A stretch of 64,000 nt of DNA from contig NZ_JBOCEF010000022.1 in assembly GCF_050586345.1 (NCBI RefSeq), positions 1 to 64,000 of the forward strand, read 5' to 3'. The stretch's first letter is position 1. Each line of letters opens with the position of its first letter. A program made the translations under genes and the position numbers. The stretch is from JBOCEF01 sp050586345 (lineage in GTDB: Bacteria; Pseudomonadota; Alphaproteobacteria; Rhodobacterales; Rhodobacteraceae). The notes under the pieces were generated by a model. It was not told where the DNA came from. It made no database searches and saw only the letters and a list, made by a program, of their open reading frames with translations. Shown here one piece after another: positions 1-7,659 of this stretch.

Positions 1-76
<76 letters not shown>

Positions 77-80
77 ATAA

Positions 81-115
81 AAACGCCGCCAAGCACCAGC
101 TTGGCGGCGTTTTTG
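81..115 (+). terminator. Rho-independent terminator of the tRNA
   Basis: A perfect 14-bp stem (81-94 pairing with 99-112) encloses a 4-base loop and runs into a T tract. It lies six bases after the CCA end of the tRNA. It could also terminate leftward transcription coming from the TetR gene, because the stem is flanked by A's on the left. Confidence 0.92.
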
Positions 116-186
116 CGTTCCACGAGCCGCAAGTCACGCCCTTTCGTTCGAGCCTGACGGGGATGCGGCGACCGCCCGTCCGCCGA

Positions 187-849
187 TCACCCCCGTTCGA
201 CCAGCACGGGCAGCAGCGCGCGGATCTCTGCGACCAGGGCGTCGGCGGCCTGCGCGTCGCCGTGGATGTGCTGGAACAGCGCCCTCTGGAACAGCCCGTC
301 GAACACCGCGTAAAGCGCGGTGCGCGACATCGTCGGGGCGCCGCCGGACAGGGCGCAATAGGCGGCGCTGATGCGCCAGACCATGTCCTCGAGCTTCGCC
401 TCGATCACCGCGACGTCCTCCGAGAACGCGTCCTCGAACAGCGCCTGCGCCCGCAAATCGTACCAGAGCCGGTGCAGCGGCGCCTCGGCGCGCAGCGAGA
501 CGGCGAGGCGGTCGCAGAACCCGTCGAGCAACGCCTCGGGGGTCTCGGCCTCGACCACCACGTCGTCATAGCGGGTGACGCAGATCGACTTGTAGTAGCC
601 GACGCAGCAGGTGATGAGGTCGAGCTTGTCCTTGAAATAATAGTGCAGGACGCCGTGCGAATACTCGGTGTTCTGGGCGATCTCGCGCAGCGAGGTGCGC
701 GCATAGCCTAAGGTCGCCAGCGTCTCCAGCGCCGCGCGCGCCAGCTCGGTGCGCTTGCGCGCGACCTTGTCGGCGCCGGTCACGAGCTGCGCGCGCGCCG
801 CGATCCGCTCCAGGTTTTCGAGGCTCGCGCCCACGTCCAAGGCCTGCAT
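187..849 (-). CDS. TetR/AcrR-family transcriptional regulator
   Basis: This 220-residue protein has a TetR-type helix-turn-helix at about residues 33-78, including TSLREIAQNTEYSHGVLHYY, followed by a helical ligand-binding domain. The sequence resembles the BetI-like subgroup, whose members repress an adjacent divergent operon when no ligand is bound. The ATG at 847-849 was chosen because the helix-turn-helix then starts at the usual distance from the N-terminus; a longer open frame upstream runs antisense through the SDR gene and is not real. The gene is divergent from the SDR/ligase operon starting at 1099, and a 38-bp dyad lies between them at 980-1017. It is therefore the likely local repressor of that operon. 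The ligand is unknown, perhaps an acyl-CoA given the ligase downstream. Confidence 0.88.
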   Translation of the reverse strand: MQALDVGASLENLERIAARAQLVTGADKVARKRTELARAALETLATLGYARTSLREIAQNTEYSHGVLHYYFKDKLDLITCCVGYYKSICVTRYDDVVVEAETPEALLDGFCDRLAVSLRAEAPLHRLWYDLRAQALFEDAFSEDVAVIEAKLEDMVWRISAAYCALSGGAPTMSRTALYAVFDGLFQRALFQHIHGDAQAADALVAEIRALLPVLVERG

Positions 850-979
850 TCTCCGCCACCTCTGCTGCGCCCGGGGCCGGGTTTCGAGCCGCGCCGGGGG
901 CGCCGGCCCGAGCCCTTCCCCGCCGATCTCCCTGCAAAATAAGGCGAAAACGGTTTTTATACAAGTGTCCAGAATCCGC

Positions 980-1017
980 CTTGACAGGTGTCCAGATTTT
1001 TTTGGACAGTCGTCAAG
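980..1017. promoter_or_regulatory. Nested dyad, probable TetR operator
   Basis: CTTGAC (980-985) and TGTCCA (989-994) are mirrored by TGGACA (1003-1008) and GTCAAG (1012-1017) around an 8-base spacer, so 12 of 15 arm positions match. A further TGTCCA half-site lies at 966-971, 23 bp upstream. The dyad is the only strong symmetry in the 249-bp gap between the divergent TetR gene and the SDR operon. It overlaps the expected promoters of both. Confidence 0.7.
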
Positions 1018-1098
1018 AGTTCGGGGCCGGTCGGGAGGACCGGCGCCCGGGCTCGGGACAACGACCGCGAGAAGCGGCGATCTGGGAGGATCGAAGAC

Positions 1099-1881
1099 AT
1101 GTTGACTGGAAAGACTGCACTGGTCACGGGCGGCGCCCGTGGCATCGGCGCAGCCATCGGGCGCGCCCTGGCCGCGCAGGGCGCGAAGGTGATGCTGGGC
1201 GACGTGCTGGAGGACCTCGCCGCCGAAACGGCGCGCGAGATCGGGGCGGGCGCCGCGTCCACGCGCCTCGACGTCACGGATGATGCGTCCTGGGAGGCGG
1301 CGGTGAACGCTGCCATCGAGACCCATGGCGGCTTCGACATCCTGGTCAACAATGCGGGCGTCGAGATCACCTCGCTGGTGCTGAGAGTCGAGGCCGAGGA
1401 CATAAGGCGGATGTGCGACGTGAACGTGGTCGGCCCGCTGCTCGGGATGAAGCACGCCTTCCGCGCCATGGGGCCGGGGGGCGCCGCGGGGCAGGGCGGG
1501 GCGATCGTCAACATCGCCTCGGTCGCCGCCACCATCGCCTTCCCGTCCATCGCCGGCTACTCGGCCACCAAGTCGGCCGTGGACCGGATGACCCGCGTCG
1601 CGGCGATGGAGGCGGGCAAGCTGGGGCTGAACGTGCGGGTCAACTGCCTCTATCCCGGCCTCGCCGCCACCGAGATGGGGCTGAAGCTGGCCGACGACAT
1701 CGTGCGCCTCGGGCTGGCCGAGAGCGTCGAGGCGGCCATCGGCGACGTGGTCGCGCAGACCCCGCTGGGGCGGCTCGCCGACATCGCGGACATCGCCGAC
1801 GCGGCGGTGTTCCTCGCCTCCGACCAGGCGCGCTTCGTCACCGGCGCGGGCCTGCCGGTCGACGGCGGCATGGGCATGTGA
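1099..1881 (+). CDS. Short-chain dehydrogenase/reductase (classical SDR)
   Basis: This 260-residue classical SDR carries the cofactor motif TGGARGIG at residues 10-17, LVNNAG near 80-86, the catalytic Ser in NIASV and the Tyr/Lys pair in YSATK (Y154, K158). All catalytic residues are present. Such enzymes oxidise or reduce a hydroxyl/keto group with NAD(P)(H). The start at 1099 is preceded by GGGAGGA at 1084-1090. It is the first gene of an operon with the saccharopine-dehydrogenase-like gene (27-bp gap) and an acyl-CoA ligase. This suggests a 3-hydroxyacyl or alicyclic alcohol substrate, but nothing in the sequence fixes it. Regulation is probably by the divergent TetR protein. Confidence 0.88.
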   Translation: MLTGKTALVTGGARGIGAAIGRALAAQGAKVMLGDVLEDLAAETAREIGAGAASTRLDVTDDASWEAAVNAAIETHGGFDILVNNAGVEITSLVLRVEAEDIRRMCDVNVVGPLLGMKHAFRAMGPGGAAGQGGAIVNIASVAATIAFPSIAGYSATKSAVDRMTRVAAMEAGKLGLNVRVNCLYPGLAATEMGLKLADDIVRLGLAESVEAAIGDVVAQTPLGRLADIADIADAAVFLASDQARFVTGAGLPVDGGMGM

Positions 1882-1907
1882 CCCGAACTTTTCCAAGGAA
1901 CAAGAAC

Positions 1908-3029
1908 ATGAGCGACAAGAAACCCGTCGTCGTCTACGGCGTCTCCGGCTATACCGGCCGCCTGGTGTGCGAATACCTGCGCGAATACAACATCCCCTTC
2001 ATCGCCGCGGGCCGCGACAAGGCGCGCGTGCAGGCGGTGGTCGACAAGATCCCGGGCATCGAATCCGCCGATTACGAGGTGGTCGAGGTCGAACACAGCG
2101 TCGAGGCGCTGACCGAGCTGTTCCGCGGCGCAAGCGTGGTGTCGAACATGGTCGGGCCCTTCATCAAGTTCGGGCCTGAAGTGGTCGAGGCCTGCCTGCG
2201 CGCCGGGGTGCATTACACCGACACCACCGGCGAACAGGACTGGGTCCTGAAGTGCCGGCAGGACTGGGGCGACGCCTTCGCCGAGAAGGGCCTGCTGCTG
2301 GCCCCGAACGTGGCGCAGATGTACACGACCGGCGAGATCGCGGCGAATATCTGCCTCGAGACGCCGGGCCTCGACAGCCTCGACATCCTGGTGCTGTGGA
2401 AGGGCTTCCCGACCTATGCGTCCACCCAGACGATCTTCACCATCCTCAAGGCCGACTGGCATTACCTCGAGCGGAACCAATACGTTAAGTGGGACCTGAC
2501 CGCCTCGGCCGAGGTGGTGGTGCCGGGGATGCACGAGACCGCCATCGCCGTGCCCTGGGGCGGCACCGCGCATCCCGTCTGGTTCAAGGACGACCCGCGC
2601 GTGGCCAACTGCAAGGTGCTGGGGGGCGTGATGAACCGGCAGGTGATGGAGGGGGTGATCGCCACCACGAAGATGGTGGCCGACGAGATCCGCCCGCTGC
2701 CCTTCGAGGAGCAGGAGAAGGCCCTCAGCGCCATCGCGGATTCGGTGCAGGCCGAGATGCCCCCGCGGGAGAACCCGCGCGAGAACACCACCGTCGACAG
2801 CGTCCATGCCTCGGGGCCGCTGGGGCGCGCGCATTGCGTGATCCACGGGAACTGCAATTACAAGCAGACGGGGCTGCTGCAGGCCTATGCCGCGTATTCG
2901 CTGCTGCAGCAGGCCCCGAAGCGGGTCGGATTCGCCAGCGCCTGCCAGGCCTTCGGCCACCGCGAGCTGCTGGGCCAGCTGCGCGCCTTCGGGCTGGTGA
3001 TGAAGCCGCAGCTGACGGTGCAGGACTGA
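1908..3029 (+). CDS. Saccharopine-dehydrogenase-like NAD(P)-binding protein (DUF5938-like)
   Basis: This 373-residue protein begins with a Rossmann signature, VVVYGVSGYTG (residues 7-17), of the type found in saccharopine dehydrogenase-like and trans-acting enoyl reductase-like proteins. The early stretch SNMVGPFIKFG followed by HYTDTTGEQDW is typical of that fold, where the second cluster faces the cofactor. The C-terminal half fits the DUF5938 group as I recall it; I could not search. The ATG at 1908 has AAGGAAC upstream. It lies between an SDR and an acyl-CoA ligase, so a redox step on a CoA thioester or its precursor is a reasonable inference. True saccharopine dehydrogenase activity is unlikely because no lysine-pathway gene is nearby. 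Confidence 0.75.
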   Translation: MSDKKPVVVYGVSGYTGRLVCEYLREYNIPFIAAGRDKARVQAVVDKIPGIESADYEVVEVEHSVEALTELFRGASVVSNMVGPFIKFGPEVVEACLRAGVHYTDTTGEQDWVLKCRQDWGDAFAEKGLLLAPNVAQMYTTGEIAANICLETPGLDSLDILVLWKGFPTYASTQTIFTILKADWHYLERNQYVKWDLTASAEVVVPGMHETAIAVPWGGTAHPVWFKDDPRVANCKVLGGVMNRQVMEGVIATTKMVADEIRPLPFEEQEKALSAIADSVQAEMPPRENPRENTTVDSVHASGPLGRAHCVIHGNCNYKQTGLLQAYAAYSLLQQAPKRVGFASACQAFGHRELLGQLRAFGLVMKPQLTVQD

Positions 3030-3090
3030 TGCGCCGGGGGCCGGGGGGTGCGCGCCGCCCGGGCCCGCCATGACAAGGGGGGGACGCGAC

Positions 3091-4629
3091 ATGCGCCTGA
3101 CCGACTATCTCGACAAGGGGGCCGACCTGGGCCCCGACGCGCCCTGCCTGCGGATGGACGGTCGGGTCCTGTCCTATGGGCAGGTGCAGCGGTTCAGTCA
3201 CCGCGTGGCGCGCGGCCTCGGCCGGGCGGGGATCGCGCCGGGCGACAAGGTGGCGATCCTGTCGGGCAATGACCCGACCGCCTTCGCCTGCGTCTTCGGC
3301 ATCTCCCGCGCCGCGGCGGTCTGGTGCCCGATCAACCCGCGCAACGAGGCGCGCGAGAACGCCGAGCTACTGGACGGGACCGATTGCAGCCTGCTGATCT
3401 TTCACAGCGATTACGCGCGGATGGTGGAGCGGATGCTGCCGGAGCTGGGCAAGCTGCGGGCGGTGATCTGCCTCGACCGTGCGCTTGGCTTCGCGCCGGC
3501 GCTGGAGGACTGGCTGGCGGGGGTCCCGGAGGCCCCGGTGGACATCGCGCCGGTGGACGACCTGGTGATGCTGCCCGGCACCGGCGGGACCACGGGCAAG
3601 CCGAAAAGCGTGATGCTGACCGGGCGCAACATCGAGGCGATGACCGCGCTGACGCTGATGGGCTACCCGTTCCCGAAGCGGCCCGTCTACCTCGCCGTCG
3701 CGCCGCTGACCCATGCCGCGGGGGTGCTGTGCTTCCCGGTCATGGCGAAGGGGGGCGAGATCGAGATCATGAAGGGCCCCGACCTCGGGCGGTTCCTGGA
3801 GCTGATCGCGGAGCGGCGGGTGACCCACACCTTCCTGCCGCCGACGGTGATCTACATGCTGCTCGACCACCCGGGGCTGGACGGCGCCGACCTCTCCTCG
3901 CTGCGCTGCTTCTGGTACGGGGCGGCGCCGATCTCCTCGGCCCGGCTGGCGGAGGCGCTGGAGCGGATCGGGCCGATGGCGCAGCTTTTCGGGCAGACCG
4001 AGGCGCCGATGATGATCTCGATGATGCCGCCCGCCGATCACCGCAGGCCGGACGGGTCGATCCGCACGGAGAAGCTCGGGTCGGCGGGGCGGGTGGCGCC
4101 GCTGGTGCGGGCGACCATCCGGGACGCGGACGGGGCCGTGCTGCCGGTGGGAGAGCGCGGCGAGATCTGCGTGCGCGGGCCGCTGGTGATGGCGGGGTAT
4201 TACCGCAACCCCGAGGCGACGGCGGCGGCGATCCGGGACGGCTGGCTGCGCACCGGCGACGTCGGGTTCCTCGATGGCGACGGGTTCCTGCACATCGTCG
4301 ACCGGGCGAAAGACATGGTCATCACCGGCGGCTTCAACGTCTATTCGATCGAGGTCGAGCAGGCGCTGCAGAGCCACCCGGCCGTGCAGGATTGCGCGGT
4401 GATCGGGTTGCCGGACCCGAAATGGGGCGAGCGGCTGGTCTGCGTGGTGCAGCCCCGGCCGGGGCGCGCGGTCGAGGCGGAGGCGCTGAAGGCCCATGTG
4501 AAGGCGCTGATCGGCGCGGTGAAGACCCCGAAGGAGGTCCACGCCTGGGCGGAGCTGCCGCGCTCGAAGGTCGGCAAGGTGGTCAAGCCCGAGGTGCGCG
4601 CGCGGCTGCTGGCCGAGGCGGCGGAGTGA
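3091..4629 (+). CDS. Acyl-CoA synthetase (class I adenylate-forming enzyme)
   Basis: This 512-residue AMP-dependent CoA ligase shows the P-loop GTGGTTGKPK (about 163-172), LFGQTEAPM (A5 motif, about 300), the TGDVG hinge region (about 388) and the C-terminal lysine in SKVGKVVK (about 495) needed for adenylation. All core motifs are intact, so it should activate a carboxylic acid to its CoA thioester through an acyl-adenylate. The ATG at 3091 is preferred over that at 3070, because AAGGGGGGG lies eight bases upstream of it and the upstream codons are not conserved-looking. It is third in the operon after an SDR and a saccharopine-dehydrogenase-like gene. The substrate is not evident; a medium-chain or alicyclic acid is a guess. 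Confidence 0.86.
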   Translation: MRLTDYLDKGADLGPDAPCLRMDGRVLSYGQVQRFSHRVARGLGRAGIAPGDKVAILSGNDPTAFACVFGISRAAAVWCPINPRNEARENAELLDGTDCSLLIFHSDYARMVERMLPELGKLRAVICLDRALGFAPALEDWLAGVPEAPVDIAPVDDLVMLPGTGGTTGKPKSVMLTGRNIEAMTALTLMGYPFPKRPVYLAVAPLTHAAGVLCFPVMAKGGEIEIMKGPDLGRFLELIAERRVTHTFLPPTVIYMLLDHPGLDGADLSSLRCFWYGAAPISSARLAEALERIGPMAQLFGQTEAPMMISMMPPADHRRPDGSIRTEKLGSAGRVAPLVRATIRDADGAVLPVGERGEICVRGPLVMAGYYRNPEATAAAIRDGWLRTGDVGFLDGDGFLHIVDRAKDMVITGGFNVYSIEVEQALQSHPAVQDCAVIGLPDPKWGERLVCVVQPRPGRAVEAEALKAHVKALIGAVKTPKEVHAWAELPRSKVGKVVKPEVRARLLAEAAE

Positions 4630-4697
4630 TTGCCGCGGCGTGAGGGGGCGGCGTGAGGGGGGGCGCAGGTTTGCCCCGGCCCCCCGCCCGGCGGCGC

Positions 4698-5738
4698 TCA
4701 GAACCGCGTCACCACCGTCGCGCCGACGCCGGCGAAGCTGTCCATGCCGGTCAGCGCCGGGATCGCCTCCTCGAGGCTGATCTCGGCCCCGACCAGCCGC
4801 GCGGGGTCGAGCTTGCCCGACCGCACCATCGCCAGCATCGCGCCGTAACGATGCGCCTGCATCCCGTGGGAGCCGAGGATCTCCAGCTCCCACCCGATCA
4901 CCTTCGCCATCGGGACCGCGGGCGCGGCGTGGTCGGCCAGCATCAGCCCCACCTGCACGTGCCGTCCCCGCCGCCCGAGGCAGGAGACGGAGTTGAAGCA
5001 GGTCGCGGGATGCCCGAGCGCGTCGAGCGAGACATGCGCGCCGCCGCCGGTGATCTCGGCCACCGCTTCGGGCACGTCGGCGGCCGAGGCGCCGTCGATG
5101 CAGGCGACGGCGCCCAGGTCCTGCGCCAGCGCCAGCTTGGCCGGGTCGATGTCGATGGCGATGACGTTCGCGCCCATGGCCGAGGCGATCATCACGGCCG
5201 AGAGCCCGACGCCGCCGCAGCCATGCACCGCGACCCATTCGCCCGGCGCGACCCGGCCCTGGTCGACCACCGCGCGGAACGAGGTGGCGAAGCGGCAGCC
5301 GAGGCTGGCGGCGGTGGCGAAGCCCATCTCCTCGGGCAGGGCGACGAGGTTGAGGTCGGCGTGGTGGATGCCGACATATTCGGCGAAGGAGCCCCAGTGG
5401 GTGAAGCCCGGCTGGAACTGGTCGCGGCAGACCTGCTGCTGGCCCGCATGGCATTCGGGGCAGGACCCGCAGCCGCCGACGAAGGGCACGGTGACCCGGT
5501 CGCCGGGCTTCCAGTTGCGCACGTCCTTGCCCACGGCCTCGACGATCCCCGCCAGCTCATGCCCCGGGACATGGGGCAGGTCGATGTCGGAATCATGCCC
5601 CATCCATCCATGCCAGTCGCTGCGGCAGACCCCGGTCGCCGCGACCTTCAGCACCACGCCATGGGGGGCGGGGGTGGGGTCGGGCAGGGTGGCGATGACG
5701 GGGGTCTGCTGGAATTTCTCGATCAGGACGGCTTTCAT
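4698..5738 (-). CDS. Zinc-dependent alcohol dehydrogenase (MDR family)
   Basis: This 346-residue medium-chain dehydrogenase has catalytic-zinc ligands C38 and H60-E61 (in GHELAG). The four structural-zinc cysteines C90, C93, C96 and C104 lie in a GGCGSCPEC loop. The nucleotide-binding motif is GCGGVG followed by a Rossmann strand ending in an acidic residue (IDID), which favours NAD. It should oxidise an alcohol or reduce an aldehyde in the cytoplasm. The start at 5736-5738 is preceded by GAGGAAC. It is divergent from an Lrp/AsnC regulator at 5880, its probable regulator. The long gap to the ligase gene on the other strand means the two operons are separate. Confidence 0.9.
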   Translation of the reverse strand: MKAVLIEKFQQTPVIATLPDPTPAPHGVVLKVAATGVCRSDWHGWMGHDSDIDLPHVPGHELAGIVEAVGKDVRNWKPGDRVTVPFVGGCGSCPECHAGQQQVCRDQFQPGFTHWGSFAEYVGIHHADLNLVALPEEMGFATAASLGCRFATSFRAVVDQGRVAPGEWVAVHGCGGVGLSAVMIASAMGANVIAIDIDPAKLALAQDLGAVACIDGASAADVPEAVAEITGGGAHVSLDALGHPATCFNSVSCLGRRGRHVQVGLMLADHAAPAVPMAKVIGWELEILGSHGMQAHRYGAMLAMVRSGKLDPARLVGAEISLEEAIPALTGMDSFAGVGATVVTRF

Positions 5739-5879
5739 GGCGGGTTCCTCCGGTTCGGTGCGTCGGCCTGGGGGCATCATGCCCGGATCGGGGGGAAGAG
5801 CTTTGCCGATCTTGCCCGATTTGCGCCATAATGGGTCAGAAGCTTTCTACCTGACGCCTTCCAGAGGGGGAATCCGCCC

Positions 5880-6347
5880 ATGACCGAGATCGACGCCGTC
5901 AACGCCGAGCTGCTGGAGCTGCTGCAGGGCGACGGGCGGATGAGCAACGCCAGGCTCTCCGAGCGGCTGGGGATGAGCGAGACGCCCTGCTGGCGGCGGC
6001 TGAAGAAGCTGGAGGAGAGCGGGGTGATCGAGGGCTACCAGGCGGTGCTGAGCCGCCGGAAGCTGGGGCTGGGGGTGATGGCCTTCGTGCAGCTGCGCTG
6101 CTCGGAGCATGACCCGGAGGCGACCCGCGCCTTTCACCGCGCGGTGGAGGCGAGCCCCAACATCCTGGCCTGTCACAACACCACGGGGGCGGATGATTTC
6201 CTGCTGATCGCGGTGGCGCGGGATCTCGATGATTACAGCCGCTTCGTGGACGAGGTGCTGCGGCGGCTGCCGGGGGTGACGGGCATCCGCTCGAACCTCT
6301 CGCTGAAGGAGATGAAGGCGACCAACCGGCTGCCTGTGCGGGGCTGA
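5880..6347 (+). CDS. Lrp/AsnC-family transcriptional regulator
   Basis: This 155-residue protein has the Lrp-type N-terminal helix-turn-helix (LSERLGMSETPCWRRLKKLE, about residues 24-43) and a C-terminal RAM/AsnC ligand-binding domain. The domain contains the family pattern of a GADDFLLIAV strand followed by a helix. The length is normal for the family. It is divergent from the zinc alcohol dehydrogenase gene with 141 bp between, the usual arrangement for an Lrp-type regulator and its single target. An amino acid or amino-acid-derived effector is expected from the family; none can be named from sequence. Confidence 0.92.
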   Translation: MTEIDAVNAELLELLQGDGRMSNARLSERLGMSETPCWRRLKKLEESGVIEGYQAVLSRRKLGLGVMAFVQLRCSEHDPEATRAFHRAVEASPNILACHNTTGADDFLLIAVARDLDDYSRFVDEVLRRLPGVTGIRSNLSLKEMKATNRLPVRG

Positions 6348-6357
6348 CGGGGGGGCC

Positions 6358-7257
6358 TCAGCCCTCCCCGGCCCGGTCCGATTGGGGCGCCAGCGCCTCG
6401 CGCACGCGGTATGTCTCGGCGTTCGCGTTGAAGCGCCCGTAAGGCATCAGCGCGTTGAGCGCGCCCTCGTCGAAGGTGAACTCGCGCAGCTTGCTGGCGT
6501 CGCGGGTCTCGTGGAACCGGGCGCAGACCTCCTGCACCGCCTTGAACGCGGCGTAGATGGTCAGCGGCCAGTAGACCGACATGTCGGCCCCGGCGGCGGT
6601 CTCGTCGTCGATGGAATCCTGGAAATCGACGCTGATGACGATCAGGCGGCCCTTGATGCGGGACCGGAATTCGGCGAGGCCGCGGATCGAGCCCTTGAAC
6701 ACCACGAACGCCGCGTCGGCCCCGGCTTCGAGGTAAGCGTTGGCGCGGGCGACGGCGTCCTCCTGGTCGTCGCGCAGGTAGAGCGCGTCGGTGCGGGCGA
6801 TGATGAGGAAGTTGGGGTCCTTGCGCGCGTCGCAGCAGGCGCGGATCCGCTCGCACATGACCTCCGCGGGGGTGAGGAGCGGGTCGCGGTCGGTGCGCTT
6901 GCCGAAGATCTGGTCCTCGATATGGATGGCGGAGACGCCGGCGGATTCGAATTCGTGCACCGTGCGCCAGATGGCGCCCGCGTGGCGCCAGCCGCTGTCG
7001 GCGTCGCAGACGATGGGCAGGTCGGTTTCCTTGGCGATGCGTTCCGCGAGGCCGAGGAGGTCCGAGACCTGCACCAGCCCGACATCGGGCAGGCCGAGGG
7101 CGCTGGCCCCGGTCACGAGGCTGCCGGTGTGGAGGACGGGAAAGCCCGTGCGCTCGATCACCCTTGCGCTCAGGACGTCGTAAGCGCCCATCAGGGGCAC
7201 GCATTCCGGGGCCTCGAGCAGCTCGCGCAGCCGGATGCGTTTTTCGTACATGTCCAT
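6358..7257 (-). CDS. Isocitrate lyase/PEP mutase superfamily protein
   Basis: This 299-residue TIM-barrel protein has the metal-binding DADSGW (85-90) and HIEDQ (112-116), both diagnostic of the isocitrate lyase/PEP mutase superfamily. The lyases in this group carry K-[KR]-C-G-H right after the HIEDQ segment. Here the loop reads GKRTDRDP and has no cysteine, so a classical C-C lyase is unlikely. A mutase, phosphonopyruvate hydrolase-like or 2-oxoacid decarboxylase-like role is possible. It reads toward, and ends 10 bp from, the Lrp gene. Upstream on the same strand are a broken SDR and a broken HMG-CoA reductase, with which it may have formed one pathway. The start at 7255-7257 has AAAGGA nine bases upstream. 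Confidence 0.82.
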   Translation of the reverse strand: MDMYEKRIRLRELLEAPECVPLMGAYDVLSARVIERTGFPVLHTGSLVTGASALGLPDVGLVQVSDLLGLAERIAKETDLPIVCDADSGWRHAGAIWRTVHEFESAGVSAIHIEDQIFGKRTDRDPLLTPAEVMCERIRACCDARKDPNFLIIARTDALYLRDDQEDAVARANAYLEAGADAAFVVFKGSIRGLAEFRSRIKGRLIVISVDFQDSIDDETAAGADMSVYWPLTIYAAFKAVQEVCARFHETRDASKLREFTFDEGALNALMPYGRFNANAETYRVREALAPQSDRAGEG

Positions 7258-7289
7258 GGGATCGGTCCTTTCGTCCGGGCCTGCGCCGG

Positions 7290-7637
7290 TCAGCGCATGA
7301 ACAGCCCGCCATTGACGTCGAGCGTGGCGCCGGTGACGTATTTGCCGTCGGCGGAGGCGAGGTAGAGGGCGGCGGCGGCGATGTCCGCGACCTCGCCGTA
7401 CTCGCCCAGCGGGATGCCCTCGCGCACCGAGGGCGGGTCGTTCAGCGTGTCGGTCATCGCGGTGCGCACGGCGCCGGGGGCGATGGCGTTCAGGCGCGCG
7501 GCGGCCTCGGCGGCGGCCTTCCCGTCGAGATCGGCGAGCGCGACCCGCGCGCCCTCGCGCACGAACCGCTCGGCGATGGCGCGGCCGATGCCGTTCGCGG
7601 CGCCGGTGACCACCGCGACCTTGTCCCGGAGTTTCAT
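7290..7637 (-). pseudogene. SDR with its catalytic core deleted in frame
   Basis: The 115-residue product starts as a normal SDR with VAVVTGAANGIGRA and an acidic strand end (ALADLD). After AAARL it jumps directly to NAIAPGAVRTAM, a sequence that normally follows the active site near residue 180, and finishes with the usual YVTGATLDVNGG tail. The NNAG motif, catalytic Ser and YxxxK are all missing, about 130 residues, yet the reading frame is intact. The junction is near 7490-7505. The protein cannot be a functional SDR. It has a good ribosome site (GGAGGGG) and lies 23 bp upstream of the HMG-CoA reductase stop, so it was part of the same operon. Confidence 0.85.
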
Positions 7638-7659
7638 GGGGTCCCCTCCTGCCTTTCCG

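Noticed and set aside
981..986. TTGACA as a -35 promoter element
   Set aside because: No acceptable -10 sequence lies 16-18 bp downstream; the hexamer is part of the nested dyad.
187..1896. Long minus-strand open frame continuing past the TetR start
   Set aside because: The extension is antisense to a well-supported SDR gene and is Arg/Gly/His-rich like other chance frames in this GC-rich DNA.
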